This document shows positions 23,490 through 34,992 of a stretch of 64,000 bases of DNA, piece by piece. Location of the stretch: contig NC_081411.1 of assembly GCF_030272615.1 (NCBI RefSeq), forward strand, positions 210,754,744 to 210,818,743, in the 5' to 3' direction. The DNA is from Cryptomeria japonica (taxonomy: Eukaryota > Streptophyta > Pinopsida > Cupressales > Cupressaceae). Below the pieces are notes generated by a model. That model was not told the DNA's origin, did not search any database, and saw only the letters and a list, made by a program, of their open reading frames with translations. The position numbers were made by a program, and so were the translations under genes. Each line of letters opens with the position of its first letter. Within the stretch, counting starts at the first letter, position 1.

Positions 23490-24280
23490 GAGATGAAGTT
23501 GTGTTTATTTTCAGTAAAGAAGGCTGACTTGTACCTATTGATTCCACTAGCTGTTCTATTGAGGAGAAAGCCTTGGATGCTAAAGTAGAAGAGAAAGATG
23601 GATGGGTGGTTAACATCAATTGTTCACATCATATGAACGGTGATAAAACAAAAATTTTAAGTGTGGAATGGTATGATGGTAGAATAGTTAGATTTGTAGA
23701 TGACAAAGCCTATGTAATCCATGGGAGAGGTTCTATTTATTTTGATGGTAAGCATAACACTGATGATGTCTGGTATGTAAGGAATGTCAATTGGGAAAGA
23801 AAACAAGGATTTCTTTCAAGACTAAACGGAAAAATATCCGATGGATTGTTGGATCTTGTGCATACTAACCTATTTGGACCTACAAATATTAGAAGTGTGC
23901 AGGGTGATAGATACTTTATGCTTCTAATTTATGATTATTCCACGATGATGTGGGTTATCTTTTTGAAGGAAAAATCAGAACCATTTGAGAAATTTATGAT
24001 ATTCAAAGCTAAAGTTAAAACTCAGTCCGGATTGAAGCTGAAGTGTGAGAATTTTATTCTGGTGAGTTCAATTTTTTCTGTGAGATACATGGAATCAAAA
24101 GACAAATTTCTACTCCTAGAACCCCACAACAGGATGGAATTGTTGAGAGGAAGAATCGTACTATTTTGGATGCTGCAAGAACTATGTTGATTGAAGGAAA
24201 TATTTCGAAGGTTTACTGGAGAGAAGCTATTGGCATTGCAGTATATACATTCAACAGAGTTCATATCAAAGGTATATATT
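23490..24280 (+). pseudogene. Ty1/copia pol remnant (protease to integrase)
   Basis: Degenerate copia polyprotein piece. It starts with a protease-like WVVNINCSHHMNGDKTK (the usual Asp-Ser-Gly is lost), then GRGSIYFDGKHNTDDVWYV. After a deletion comes the integrase start LLDLVHTNLFGPTNIRSVQG, DRYFMLLIYDYSTMMWVIFL, and, after frame changes near 24050, a PRTPQQDGIVERKNRTILDA-like stretch with the integrase Glu. No LTR, RT or RNase H of this element is seen nearby. It ends where AT-rich sequence begins. Confidence 0.85.
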
Positions 24281-24422
24281 TTTACACTAAAAAAATTGAA
24301 GTTGCACAAAAAATATATATATTTTATTAGTTTACATCATTTACAAATTCAAAACATATATATAACTTTTTATTGATTCAGCATTGACCATTTCGTTTAT
24401 AAAAGTGTTACACTAGTTAAAT

Positions 24423-25035
24423 TATGTAAAGAGAAAAAAAAAATTTAAACATGTAATTTATTATTTATATATTATAGTTGTTATAAAATATAAAAATTAT
24501 CAAAATCTTAAAAATAAAAAATAATATGAATAATTTGAAATACATAATTAATTAATTATATTCTATTTCTATTATTTATATCTTATAATTAAAAAATAAT
24601 AAAATCTAATTTACAAAAACTAAATAAAAAAATTTAAAATTTTTAATTAAAAATAGATTACTTAATAAATAGAACTGCACTTATGCATTATAATATGATT
24701 ATTAAAATCTAAAACTCTAACTTTCAAATATTGACAACAAACATTTTATCTCAAAGTTTTGTTAATATAATATTATAATATTATAAAATGAAAATTAATG
24801 TTAATAATTTTATAATTTTAGACAGAAATAAGTTGTATATTATTAAATCCAGCAAATCTAAAAATATATAGAGATTATTTTTCAATCTCACTGTTCTTCT
24901 ATTTATAGACTAAACGTTAACTTCCCCTCGGAGGGTAGTGCATATAAATACGTTACCGTGAAATTAAAAAACTCAAATTGTTTTAGCTATTTCGCATGCT
25001 TAAAATTTGAACTGGTTTGGGTTTTGAATACAATA
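24423..25035 (+). repeat. AT-rich upstream repeat of RING copy 1
   Basis: Matches 46800-47270 upstream of the intact RING gene and the split repeat at 641-763/9506-9667. It includes the promoter-like gcatataaatacgtta at about 24939-24954. 24281-24422 is AT-rich filler. Confidence 0.75.
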
Positions 25036-25047
25036 ATGGCTCACAGA

Positions 25048-25177
25048 ACAATACACAGAGAGATGCGAGTGAATTACGAGGAGGTTGCTCTTGCTAAACG
25101 CTATGGACATGGACAATACACAGAGAGATGCGAGTGAATTACGAGGAGGTTGCTCTTGCTAAACGCTATGGACATGG
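25048..25177 (+). repeat. 65-bp tandem duplication in RING copy 1
   Basis: 25048-25112 and 25113-25177 are near-identical. The length is not a multiple of three, so the coding frame is broken. Confidence 0.95.
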
Positions 25178-25284
25178 ACAATATTTGGTGGACAGAGAAG
25201 ATGCTGAATTCATAGATTTTGATATCAACTATCTACATAATTCATTTTACAGGGAGTACTCATATAGTTCTCAGACTCAGACGA

Positions 25285-25362
25285 ATCTTGGTTTTGTGAA
25301 CAATATTGATATCTTGGTTTTGTGAACAATATTGATATCTTGGTTTTGTGAACAATATTGAT
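25285..25362 (+). repeat. 26-bp unit repeated three times in RING copy 1
   Basis: Units at 25285-25310, 25311-25336 and 25337-25362 are identical, and the intact copy has one. The 52 extra bases shift the frame. Confidence 0.95.
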
Positions 25363-25719
25363 AATGGTGAATTCATAGATAATATCATTAACTATGATGA
25401 TGATTATTTTGAGTATTGGTCTGAGGAACTTGGTTTTGTGAACATTGAAATGGAAGACAACCAACATATGGAAGCTGCGGCAATTGGTGATGAAGAAGCC
25501 GCAGAGATTTTGGGATTAGCCAGTGAAGAAATAAATTGTGATGTTGAAGATGTGTGTGCAATATGCCTGGATCCATTGGAAAAATGTTATGGGGATATGA
25601 AAGAGTTGCCATGTAAACACATATACCATTATAAGTGTATTCTCAGATCTACCAAAATTAAGAACAGGTGTCCCATGTGCCGTGATAAATATGACTGTAG
25701 AGAAAGGAAGTCAAATTGA

Positions 25720-26992
25720 AGACAATGATCGATATTGTATTTTTCAGACTTCACATCCCATTACACAACCATTTAAAGCACTGTGCATTCCATTCCAGAG
25801 GAGAACAACCAGCGGGTGAAGATATTTATACGGGTTGGAATATTATAGAGCTGCATGGGGAAATTAACTTTTCATTTGTTGAACAAACAATTAATATTTG
25901 GAATTCGTTCTAAATGATTGGTATGTACTTGTAGGGAGAAGGTAGTAGGCATCATATTAGAAAGGATGTGATCGATTTGGCTCTCACACGTAGTAGTTTC
26001 AGAAAGAATTAGTTGCAGGGATGAGGAAGATTAAGAGTTCACTTAAATGTAAAAATATTTGTCTCCACACTGAAGTTGCTATGAAATCTATTCTAAACTT
26101 CTTTGTTTTAAATACGCATTTAAAAATTTTGATTTATACAAAATAATGTTTCTCATCCCTTACACCTGCTTCCACGCTTCCCATTCTGAATCGAGCTTTA
26201 CACCTGCTTGCATTTGCTGGAAAGTTTTAATATTTTTTAGCAACTATGTCTCTGTCTATGGAAAGTTATAATCTTTTTTAAGCAGCTTTACATCTTGCAT
26301 GCATTTCTACCATAGCATTTCTAACTTTAGCATCTGACGAGATTGATCATACCATTATGATTTCATGCATGTCCATACCCTATCTAAAAGCTCCATACCT
26401 GCCACACGCTGGCAAAGAATTTGGCTTCATACCTGCCAATTGCTTTTATTTCAATGTTCTTCAACAAATCCATTTATTCGTGCCCTACAATCTTTAGATT
26501 CTGTTAAACCATTGTCCTTGACGCATTTGTTAATAGCTTCATGCTATATATGACTCCATAGCATTTTTTACATCTTTTCTTTCCAAACATTCCATTAGAT
26601 ATGCTTTGTTTCAGTCATTATGTTGAACAATCAACATGTCTTTCCCACGAAAATCTTGTCCTCTTCCTAGTTTTCAAATCTTTCAAGCATCGTGGCAGGG
26701 ATTATACCCATACAACATATTATTCATGCAAATTTTTTACTCCATATAAGTTTCTTAAACCTATTTTTGTTTACAAATCCATATCATTTCAATTATATAC
26801 CTTTTAGGACCTCTTTTTTTAGGCAATTGTAACTTCTTTATCTAAAGAGTGTTATTCCTTTTTTTAAGATTACTCTATCTTCTTTATCTAAAGGGTGTCA
26901 TTTCATAATTTTTAATGTTTTGGATTATAATCTAGATATAATATTTAGTTAATTTAAGTTTGATTTTGATTAAATTGAAAATTGTGTATAAG
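25720..26992. other. Intergenic sequence, nothing recognised
   Basis: Former 3' flank of RING copy 1, then moderately AT-rich unique-looking sequence. A short direct repeat lies near 26829-26900 (cttctttatctaaag twice). Small frames at 26365-26553 and 26601-26807 show no motif and are not called. Confidence 0.4.
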
Positions 26993-28367
26993 AAGAGAAA
27001 AAATTATAGTTTAACCCACTCATAATCATAAGCCCTGATTCTAAAACCTAACCCTATACACAATTGTGAACCTAACACTAAACCTAACATTACATTCGAC
27101 TATGATGTAAACAATCACCACAATATTAATCCTAATTGTAAACCCTAACAATAATTATGATGTAAACATTAGCCCTAACCATAATCCTAACCCTAACCCT
27201 TAATGTTAACACTAACACTAATAATAATCCTAAATATAATAATAATCGTAATCATAACCCTAATAATCTTAATCGTAATATAACCCTCGCCATGATGTAA
27301 TTCTTATCCCTAACCATGCAGCAAACATGAACCATAACCCCAACCCTAACCCTAACCATTATGTGAATCCCAATCCTGCCCATAATCCTGACCATAAACC
27401 GAAACCCTAAATCTAACCATTATTCTAACCCTAATCCCAACCAAGATATAAACCATAAGCCTAACCATAATCCTTACCATAACCACAAACCTTAACTATA
27501 ATCCTAATAATAACCGCAACACTAATCCTAACCCTAAATGATAACCAAAGCCCTAATCCTAACCCTAACCATAATCCTAAGCCCTTACTCTAAAACTAGA
27601 CCCTATCCATAATTGTAAACCTAACCCTAAAACTAACATTGTATTCGACCATGATGTAAACCCTCACCATAATATTAATCCTAACCCTAAACCCTAACAA
27701 TAACCATGATATAAAAATTAACCCTAATCGTACTCCTAACCCTAACCATTAAAATTAATACTAACACTAATAATAATCCTAAATATAACAATAATCCCAA
27801 TTATAACCCTAATAATCATAATCGTAATAAAATCCTAACCATGATGTAATTCTTAACCCTAACCATGGTGTAAATCTCAACCATAATCCTAACCCTAACC
27901 TTAACCGTTATGAAATCCTAATCCTACCCATAATCCTAACCATAACCCTAAACCCTAAATCTAACCATGATTCCAACCCTAATACAAACAAAGATATAAA
28001 TTGTACCCCTAACCATAGTCCTTACCATAACCATAAACCTTAACTATAATCATAATCATAACCACAATACTATTCCTAATGCCAAATTCTAACCAAAACC
28101 AAAACCCTTACCCTAACCCTAATTATGATGTAAACACTAACCATAACCATAAACCTAAGCCTTGGTTGTAAGACCTAACCTTATCCACAATTGTAAACCT
28201 AACACTACATTCAGCCATGATGTTAATCCTAACCCTAAATCCTAACCATAACCATGATGTAAACATTAACCCTAACCATAATCAAAAGCCATAACCCTAA
28301 CCCTAATCATGATGTAAACCCCAACCATTACATTTGAACACTAAACCCTAATAATAATCCTAATCCT
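26993..28367 (+). repeat. Degenerate telomere-like (CCCTAA) satellite with higher-order structure
   Basis: Dense CCCTAA and variants (CCATAA, CCTAAT) on the plus strand, the plant telomere heptamer CCCTAAA among them. A longer pattern recurs: the block around 27041 (ctaaaacctaaccctat), with following cattcgac and atgatgtaaac landmarks, reappears at 27590 and again, partly, at 28168. The higher-order period is about 550-580 bp, with roughly 2.4 units. It is interstitial and decayed, so not a functional chromosome end. Confidence 0.85.
28363..28367. repeat. Target-site duplication of copia F, left copy
   Basis: atcct precedes the 5' LTR and recurs at 34333-34337 after the 3' LTR. Five bases is the usual copia size, but the site is repetitive. 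Confidence 0.65.
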
Positions 28368-29054
28368 TGTTAACGCATGATAGATTCGGTAAGATAAATG
28401 ATTGAATGAGAGATAAATGAAGTCTCTCATTCAATCATTTATCATATTGATAACTATGATAAAACCTTCAAGCAAATAATTCCTCTTTGATAGCCATTTT
28501 ACATTTTCATATAAATAACCTATTCAGTTTGATCAAACACTTAATCATACTATATCTTTTGTTTATGTTCATCAATTACTAAATCTTGCATTCAGATTTA
28601 TATCAATTAACATAATTGATAATAAATAAATGATTAATTAAAACACCAATTAATATTGGGTTGTATATGCTTCAATATATCGGGTGGCATGATAACCGAT
28701 AGTTATCGGTTGCTAAGCCTACACTACTAGTTATCGGTTGTTAAGGCTAACATGCCGATAACTATCAGCTATTAGTATTGTGCAAACACCGATAGTCATC
28801 AGTTGTTAAAGGATTTACACACCGATTGGTATTAACAATGAACATGCATTTGTTTTGTATTAGCAAAGAGGCACGATCAAGTAATGTCTTGATTGCATTC
28901 GTGAGATATGACATAGAAAATAACAAATGCTCCTCTCACCTACCACAAACAAGAAGATAGTCAGATTCATATATTAATTCAATAATATATATAACACGAT
29001 TATTTTAAATAGAATATAACTTGCATATTAAATGTAAATTGAACATCATTAACA
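28368..29054 (+). repeat. 5' LTR of copia F
   Basis: Begins TG and ends CA. Contains a perfect 21-bp inverted repeat with 9-base loop (28393-28443), a TATA-like tataaata at 28510-28517, and several ACCGATA-type palindromes (aaccgatagttatcggtt at 28694-28711). It lacks a segment of about 65 bp that is present in the 3' LTR near 34110-34175. Confidence 0.9.
28510..28517 (+). promoter_or_regulatory. TATA-like box in copia F 5' LTR
   Basis: tataaata, preserved in the 3' LTR at 33768-33775. A plausible core promoter for the element RNA, by position in U3. Confidence 0.45.
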
Positions 29055-29066
29055 TAGTGTCAGAGC
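29055..29066 (+). other. Primer-binding site of copia F
   Basis: tagtgtcagagc follows the LTR end directly and differs by little from the TGGTATCAGAGC type common in plant LTR elements, complementary to the initiator Met tRNA 3' end. Confidence 0.7.
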
Positions 29067-29146
29067 TATAGTTAAATCGAACCTAAGGCTGTTCAATTTT
29101 ACGTAAAATTCAAATCAAGCATATATTCAACATCACAATCCTATCA

Positions 29147-30694
29147 ATGGCTAGCGTTATCCGATTTGAAGACAAACTCGCACGAGGTGACGACTTCTCC
29201 ACATGGAAATTCAGAATTCAAATGATTCTAAAAGAAAACAAAGTTGAATCATTTGTAAAGACTGAAACTAAAGAACCTGAGATTGAACCTGACAAAGCAA
29301 TTTGGAAAGAAGGAAATGATAAGGCTATCAAAATCATAGTTGATGGGGTAAGGAACAACATTATGCCCATTATAAAGAAATATGAAACAACCTTCAACAT
29401 GTTCAAAGGACTTGAAGATGCCTTTGAAATATTGAATGCCAGTAGAACCTTGGCTCTTAAAAGAGAGATAAATCACATAGCCATGATAAAAGGAGAATCA
29501 GTCAATGCCTACTTCCTGCGAATATCTACCCTAAGGGATGAACTGTCAACCCTTGGATATGAGATCCAAAGCAAAGAATTAACCCTCATTGCTTTAGATG
29601 GGTTGCCTAGCATATGGGAAACATTCATCCAAGGCATCAGTGCAAGGGATAACTTCCCAAAATTCGATAGGCTGAAGGTTGACTGTCTCCAAGAGGAATC
29701 AAGGCAAAATAAGAAAGGGATCAAACATAATAATATAGATGAAGATCTTCAAGTTCTAAATACGAACTCAAACAAAAAGGGCAAGCAGAAGCAATTCAGG
29801 AAGAGAAAAGGTCGCCACGGAAAGAACTCCTTCAAGAGTGTCCTCTCTCAAATTTGGTGTTACAGATGTGACAAATTTGGGCACTATGTCACCAAATGTC
29901 CAGAAAGAACTAAACAAGCCACATTTGCCAAAACAGGAAAATCAAAAAGGGAAGAGGACTCCGAGAAGTATGTGCTCTATTTAGCACTCACAAATCAAGC
30001 ATCAAACAAAGTGAACTCCTGGGTGATCGAAAGTGGCTCATCTAGACACATCACAGGATTCAAAGAAGTACTAGACTCCATGAAAGAGGAGAATGATGAG
30101 GAGGTAACCATCGGAGATGACTCTACACACCCGGTCAAAGGAGTTGGAAACTGTACCATCAAACTAAAATCAGTTGTATCATTACAACTTAGAGGAGTGC
30201 TATATGTCCCAGACATTAAGAGGAATCTAGTCTCAATATCAGCTTTGGAGGACAATGGATACAAAGTGACCTTCATGGATAACAAAGTGTTGGCTTGGCC
30301 AAAGAACTCATCCATCAAGAAAGCTAAAACAATTGGTAAAAGACAAGGCTACTTGTATGAGCTATGCACAGAGCCCAACTTAGCCCTAATTCATGAAACT
30401 ATAGATGCCAATGAAATCTGGCATACAAGACTAGGCCACCTAAATTTTAGAGCTTTATCATCAATGGGAGACCTTGTCACAGGTCTACCTAAGCTAAAGC
30501 AATATCATTCAGGGGCATGCACAGGATGTGCCCTAGGTAAAAATACTAAGGGCGCTTTTCATAGTAGTACTAGGAAAACAAGTAAACTTTTAGAACTAGT
30601 TCATTCTGATGTATGTGGACCTATGTCTGTAAATTCATTGGGGGGATTTCTATATTATGTAATATTTATTGATGACTACTCTAGGAAAACCTAG
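29147..30694 (+). pseudogene. Copia F gag, protease and integrase N-terminus
   Basis: Open for 515 codons from MASVIRFEDKLARGDDFSTW. Gag (about 1-230) has the copia-type UBN2 region, ending in a CCHC knuckle CYRCDKFGHYVTKC (about 240-255). Protease has WVIESGSSRHITG near residue 290, where the usual catalytic Asp of D-S-G is Glu (codon GAA). The pre-integrase zinc region has HTRLGHLNFRALSS and CTGCALGKN. The integrase core begins at LVHSDVCGPM and YYVIFIDDYSRKT. It stops at a TAG (30692-30694) in place of the Trp expected in copia integrases, so it is a truncated polyprotein, not a separate gene. Confidence 0.88.
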
Positions 30695-33089
30695 ATCTAC
30701 TTTCTAAAATGTAAAGAATCAGAAGAGATCCTTAAAATGGGTTTAAAGAATTCAAATCACTTATAGAGAATTACTCAAGAAACAAATAAAAACCCTAAGA
30801 ACTGATAATGGGGGGAATAAAAATCAGAATTATTTAAAGAGCTTTGTAAAAATTTAGGGATTAAGAGGGAGTTAACAATACCTTACAATCCTCAACAAAA
30901 TGGGATAGCAAAAAGAAAAAATAGGACAATCGTTGAAGTTGCCAAAGCTATGAGTCTTGATCAGAATCCGAATATCAATCTTTGGGCAGAAGCAACTAGC
31001 ACTGTTGTATATATTCAAACCAAATGTCCTCACTCTCATCTTGAAAATAAGACCCCCGAGGAAGTCTTTACTAAATCAAAACCGGATATAAGCCACCTTA
31101 GTATTTTTGGATGCCCTGTCTATATTCATGTACCTAAGGAGAAAAGATTAAAATTATAGCCTTCTAGAAAAAGGGGAATCTTTGTAGGATACAGTGAAAC
31201 CTCCAAAGCCTACATGATATATATACCCAGTCAAAAGAATATTGAAGTAAGTAGGGATGTGATCTTTGAAGAAAACTTAGCCTTCAAAAGAGCCCAAAGC
31301 TCTCTAGATCCCGAAGTCTATATCCCCACCCCTAGCTTAGATAAAGATCCTACTCCTGAGCTTTAGAGGGAGAATCCCGAGGAAACTATGAGTGAAACTC
31401 AAAGTCCACCTAAAGAAAACCTCAAGAAAAGACCACTATGGGCCACCAAAACTGTAGAAGAAGCTCAGAAGTTTGTTGCTCCTCTAGGAACCTTCAGAGA
31501 AAGCAAAAAGCCTAATAAAATCACTAGCTATGTTGTCCTTATGAATGATCTCTCTAAAGCTGAACCAAACAATGTATCAGATGCATTTCAACATCAAGTA
31601 TGGAAGGATGCCATGTCTTAAGAGTATCAGTCCATTATGAAAAATGATGTTTGGGAGATTGTTCCTAGGCCAACTAATAAATCTGTGGTTTCATCTAAAT
31701 GGCTTTTCAAGATCAAACATGTTGCAGACGATAGTATTGAAAAACACAAGGCCAGATTTATTAGCTAGAGGGTTCTCACAAAGGGAAGGAATAGATTATG
31801 AAGAAACTTTTGCACCTGTTGCCAGGTATACATCAGTAAGAGCTGTATTAGCCATTGTAGCAGCAAAGGGGTGGAAGGTACACCTAATGGATGTTAAGAC
31901 AACTTTTCTAAATGGTGAGATCTTAGAAGAAGTCTACCTAGAGCAACCTGAAGGGTTTTAAATTCCTGATGTAGAGTCTCATGTGTGTAGACTCAAGAAA
32001 TCTATCTATGGGCTCAAATAGGCTCCCAGGGCCTGGTATGAAAGAATCGACACCTATCTCTCAGGACTAGGCTTCTCCAAAAATGATGCAGATCCTAATC
32101 TCTACTACAAAAGAAATAAAGGTGATATGCTAATATTGATTTTATATGTTGATGACTTATTAATCACAAGAAATGATCACCTTATAGACCAATGAAAGAA
32201 ATATCTATCCAAAGAATTTGATATGAAGGACTTAGGACTCCTTCATTAGTTCCTAGGATTGGAAATATGGTAGAATTCTGACAATATTATACTAAACCAA
32301 GGAATGTACACCTTGGATATTTTGAAGAGATTCAGAATGCTAAACTATAGACCCATGACCTCTCCTATGGAAACCAATTTACATAAACTTAAAGAAGTAG
32401 CAGCAGAGTCACATCACATTGATCCTACTCAATACAGACAGATGATTGGGTCCCTGATGTACCTGGTAAATACAAGACCAAATATATGTTATGCAGTTAA
32501 TGCTCTAAGTCAGTTTATGTGTGAACCGAAGGAGATACACCTAGTTGCAGTAAAACACATTATGAGATACCTACAAGGTACCCTAAACCTTGGTCTCAAA
32601 TATGAGAAAGTTGGTATAGACCTACATGGATTTATAGATTCAAATTGGGCTGGAAGTGTGACAGACAGGAAAAGCACTTCAGGGTGTTGCTTCAGTCTAG
32701 GTTCAGCTATGATATCTTGGATCAGCACGAAGTAGTCTTCTGTAGCTCAAAGCTCCACCGAGGCAAAATACATTGTAGCTTCTATGGCTGCCTGAGAGGC
32801 AGTATGGCTTAGGAGGTTGCTTGTGGGGTTGTTTGGAGAGCCTATGAAACCCACTGTTATACACTGTGACAACCAGAGCAGCATAAAACTTTCAGTAAAT
32901 CCAGTGTTTCATGACAAATCCTAGCATATTGAGATTCCATACCACTATGTGCGAGATATGGTAGACAGGAATGCAATCCAACTAGAATATGTTTGTACAG
33001 GAGATGAAACTGCAGATATTCTGACCAAACCTCTTTCCAGGGTGAAGGTTGATCACTTCAGAAAAGGTTTAGATATGATAGAAAGGTAA
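30695..33089 (+). pseudogene. Copia F integrase, reverse transcriptase and RNase H
   Basis: Continues the polyprotein with frame breaks. Integrase has NPQQNGIAKRKNRTIVE-like sequence (the usual Glu of VERKN is Lys) and WAEATSTVVYIQTKCP. RT follows with LLARGFSQREGIDYEETFAP, VHLMDVKTTFLNG (the usual DVKTAFL Asp kept), ILYVDDLLIT (YVDD intact) and the YRQMIGSLMYLVNTRPNI segment. RNase H has HGFIDSNWAGSVTDRKSTSG (Asp), SSTEAKYI (Glu), HCDNQSSIKL (Asp) and the ADILTKPLSRVKVDHF end. At least ten in-frame stops occur, several readable as Gln/Trp/Arg codon decay. The last stop is at 33087-33089. Confidence 0.9.
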
Positions 33090-33625
33090 TTTGTTTTGTA
33101 ATCTGTATTTGCATATCTATAAGATTTTTAATGTGTAAACCTCTTTGTCATGATAGGACATCTTTTGGATTTTATCCCCTGGGTTCCTATCTAAGAGGTG
33201 ACGATCTCTCAAGATAATGAACACTTGTATGGAGACATTATAAGGTGATGATCTTATAATGTCCAAACCAGTTATCATGTTGGATCTCTGGTGTGTCATG
33301 GATGTGCCATGATTGTGTTGTGATAAAACATTTGTATAAAGTGTTAGTGCACATATCACAACTTGGATAAGATGAGAAGTTAATCCTCCTCATATGATTA
33401 TCCTTAAGTATTGCATGTGTAGGCAATACTGATATCACATGCTTAAGTGATATCCTGTCAATCACAAGATTGATGTGATGTACTTCAGTATCACTTGTTT
33501 AGGTGATACTTCATATCATATGATTAGATGGTATGATTTTCTAGAATGTCTAAAATGCTAACTATCACTTGAATTGTGATGCTTGAATATATTGTTTACA
33601 TTCATCTTACCTAGCTAAGACGGAG
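33090..33625 (+). other. Copia F 3' untranslated region
   Basis: Non-coding between the pol stop and the 3' LTR. Contains several tgatatcac/gtgatac-like short inverted motifs (33430-33580). A short purine run aagacggag (33617-33625) just before the LTR is a weak polypurine tract candidate. Confidence 0.5.
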
Positions 33626-34332
33626 AGTTAATGCATGATAGATTCGGTAAGATAAATGATTGAATGAGAGATAAATGAAGTCTCTCATTCAATCATTTAT
33701 CATATCGATAACTATGATAAAACCTTCAAGCAAATAATTCCTCTTTGATAGCCATTTTACATTTGCATATAAATAACCTATTTAGTTCGATCAAACACTT
33801 AATCATACTATATCTTTTGTTTATGTTCATCAATTACTAAATCTTGCATTTTGATTTATATCGATTAACATAATTGATAATAAATAAATGATTAATTAAA
33901 ACACTGATTAATATCGGGTTGTATATGCTTCAATATATCGGGTGGCATGATAAGCGATAGTTATCGGTTATTAATCCTAACATACCGATAACTATTGGCC
34001 GTTAGTATTGTGCAAACACCGATAGTCATCGGTTTACACACCGATTGGTATTAACAATGAACATGCATTTGTTTTGTATTAACAAAGAGGCACAATCAAG
34101 TAATGTCTTGATCGGTCACCGATCAAGGCATTGCTTGATCGTACCCCATTTGTTATATACTTATATTGAGTGGCATTCGTGAGATAGGACATAGAAAATA
34201 ACAAATGCTCCTCTCACCTGCCACAAACAAGAAGATAGTCAGATTCATTTATTAATTCAATAATATATATAACAAAATTATTTTAAATAGAATATAACTT
34301 GCATACTAAATGTAAATTGAACATCATTTACA
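33626..34332 (+). repeat. 3' LTR of copia F
   Basis: Homologous to the 5' LTR. The 21-bp inverted repeat is conserved at 33651-33701. The first dinucleotide reads AG rather than TG. It ends CA. It has a segment absent from the 5' LTR that itself contains the palindrome ttgatcggtcaccgatcaa (about 34109-34127), and lacks some of the 5' LTR's palindromic repeats around 28710-28740. Confidence 0.9.
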
Positions 34333-34925
34333 ATCCTAACTATAACCATAATCCCAATCATAACTTAAAATTCTTAATCATAATATAACCTTAACCAATA
34401 TGTAAATCTTAACCCTAACCACTATGTAAACATGAATTTTAATCATAATAGTAAACTTTATCCCTAACCATTATCAGAACCCTAACCCTAATTATAACCC
34501 TAATCATGATGTAAGCCTTAACCCTAACCATAATACTAACCTTAACTCTGATCCAAAACATAACCATAAATCAAATCTTAATCCTAATCATACCAAAGTT
34601 ATAATTCTACCCATAACCCTAACTACAATTATGCTTACCCTAACCCTACCTTTGATGTAAACCCTAAACATAATTGTAACCTTAACACTAAGCCCTAACT
34701 ATGAATTTAACCATAACCCTTAGAACCCTAACCCCAACCATAATCCTATTTATGAAAACCAAATCCTAACATTGATGCTAACCCTAACCATTATCATAAC
34801 CCTAACCCTAATCATAACCCTAACCCGAACCATGATGTAAACCTTATCCCCAACCACAACACTAACTTAACCCTAACAATAACCATAACCATAATAATTG
34901 CCATTAAATAAAGTTAAATAATGTA
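34333..34925 (+). repeat. Telomere-like satellite, continuation right of copia F
   Basis: Same CCCTAA-type variants and atgatgtaa landmarks as 26993-28367, beginning with the repeated atcct. Confidence 0.85.
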
Positions 34926-34957
34926 TCTTAAATTTCAGTATTTGCTTTGATCTTGCA

Positions 34958-34959
<2 letters not shown>

Positions 34960-34989
<30 letters not shown>

Positions 34990-34992
34990 TAT
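34960..34992. repeat. (CA)n(TA)n microsatellite
   Basis: cacacacacacacaca followed by tatatatat. Confidence 0.9.

Larger units (their letters stand above)
25036..25719 (+). pseudogene. RING-H2 finger gene, broken copy
   Basis: Paralogue of 47476-48087 in the same orientation. The ATG at 25036 (MAHRTIHREMRVNYEEVALAKR) matches the intact copy, but a 65-bp tandem duplication (25048-25112 = 25113-25177) shifts the frame and brings an early stop. A 26-bp unit present three times (25285-25362) shifts it again. A 15-codon segment between two FY pairs of the intact copy is deleted near 25248. The C-terminal RING survives in the frame 25348-25719: CAICLDPLEKCYGD, LPCKHIYHYKC and CPMC. A RING-H2 domain normally binds two zinc ions and recruits an E2 enzyme. 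As it stands the full protein cannot be made. Confidence 0.85.
28368..34332 (+). mobile_element. Copia F: Ty1/copia LTR retrotransposon inside telomere-like satellite
   Basis: A 5,965-bp element with 5' LTR (28368-29054), primer-binding site, gag-pol (29147-33089) and 3' LTR (33626-34332). The domain order is gag, protease, integrase, RT, RNase H, which defines copia. Telomere-like repeats lie directly on both sides, so it inserted into the satellite. pol has many stops, so the copy is dead. Confidence 0.92.

Noticed and set aside
26993-28367. A true chromosome end
   Set aside because: The repeats are highly degenerate, have long-period structure, and continue into other sequence on both sides.
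28390-28445. CRISPR-like or tRNA-like structure at the LTR hairpin
   Set aside because: A single inverted repeat with no spacer series and no cloverleaf. Eukaryotic LTR context.
29147-33089. Copia F as an active element
   Set aside because: At least ten in-frame stops and frame breaks in pol, plus changed protease and integrase residues.
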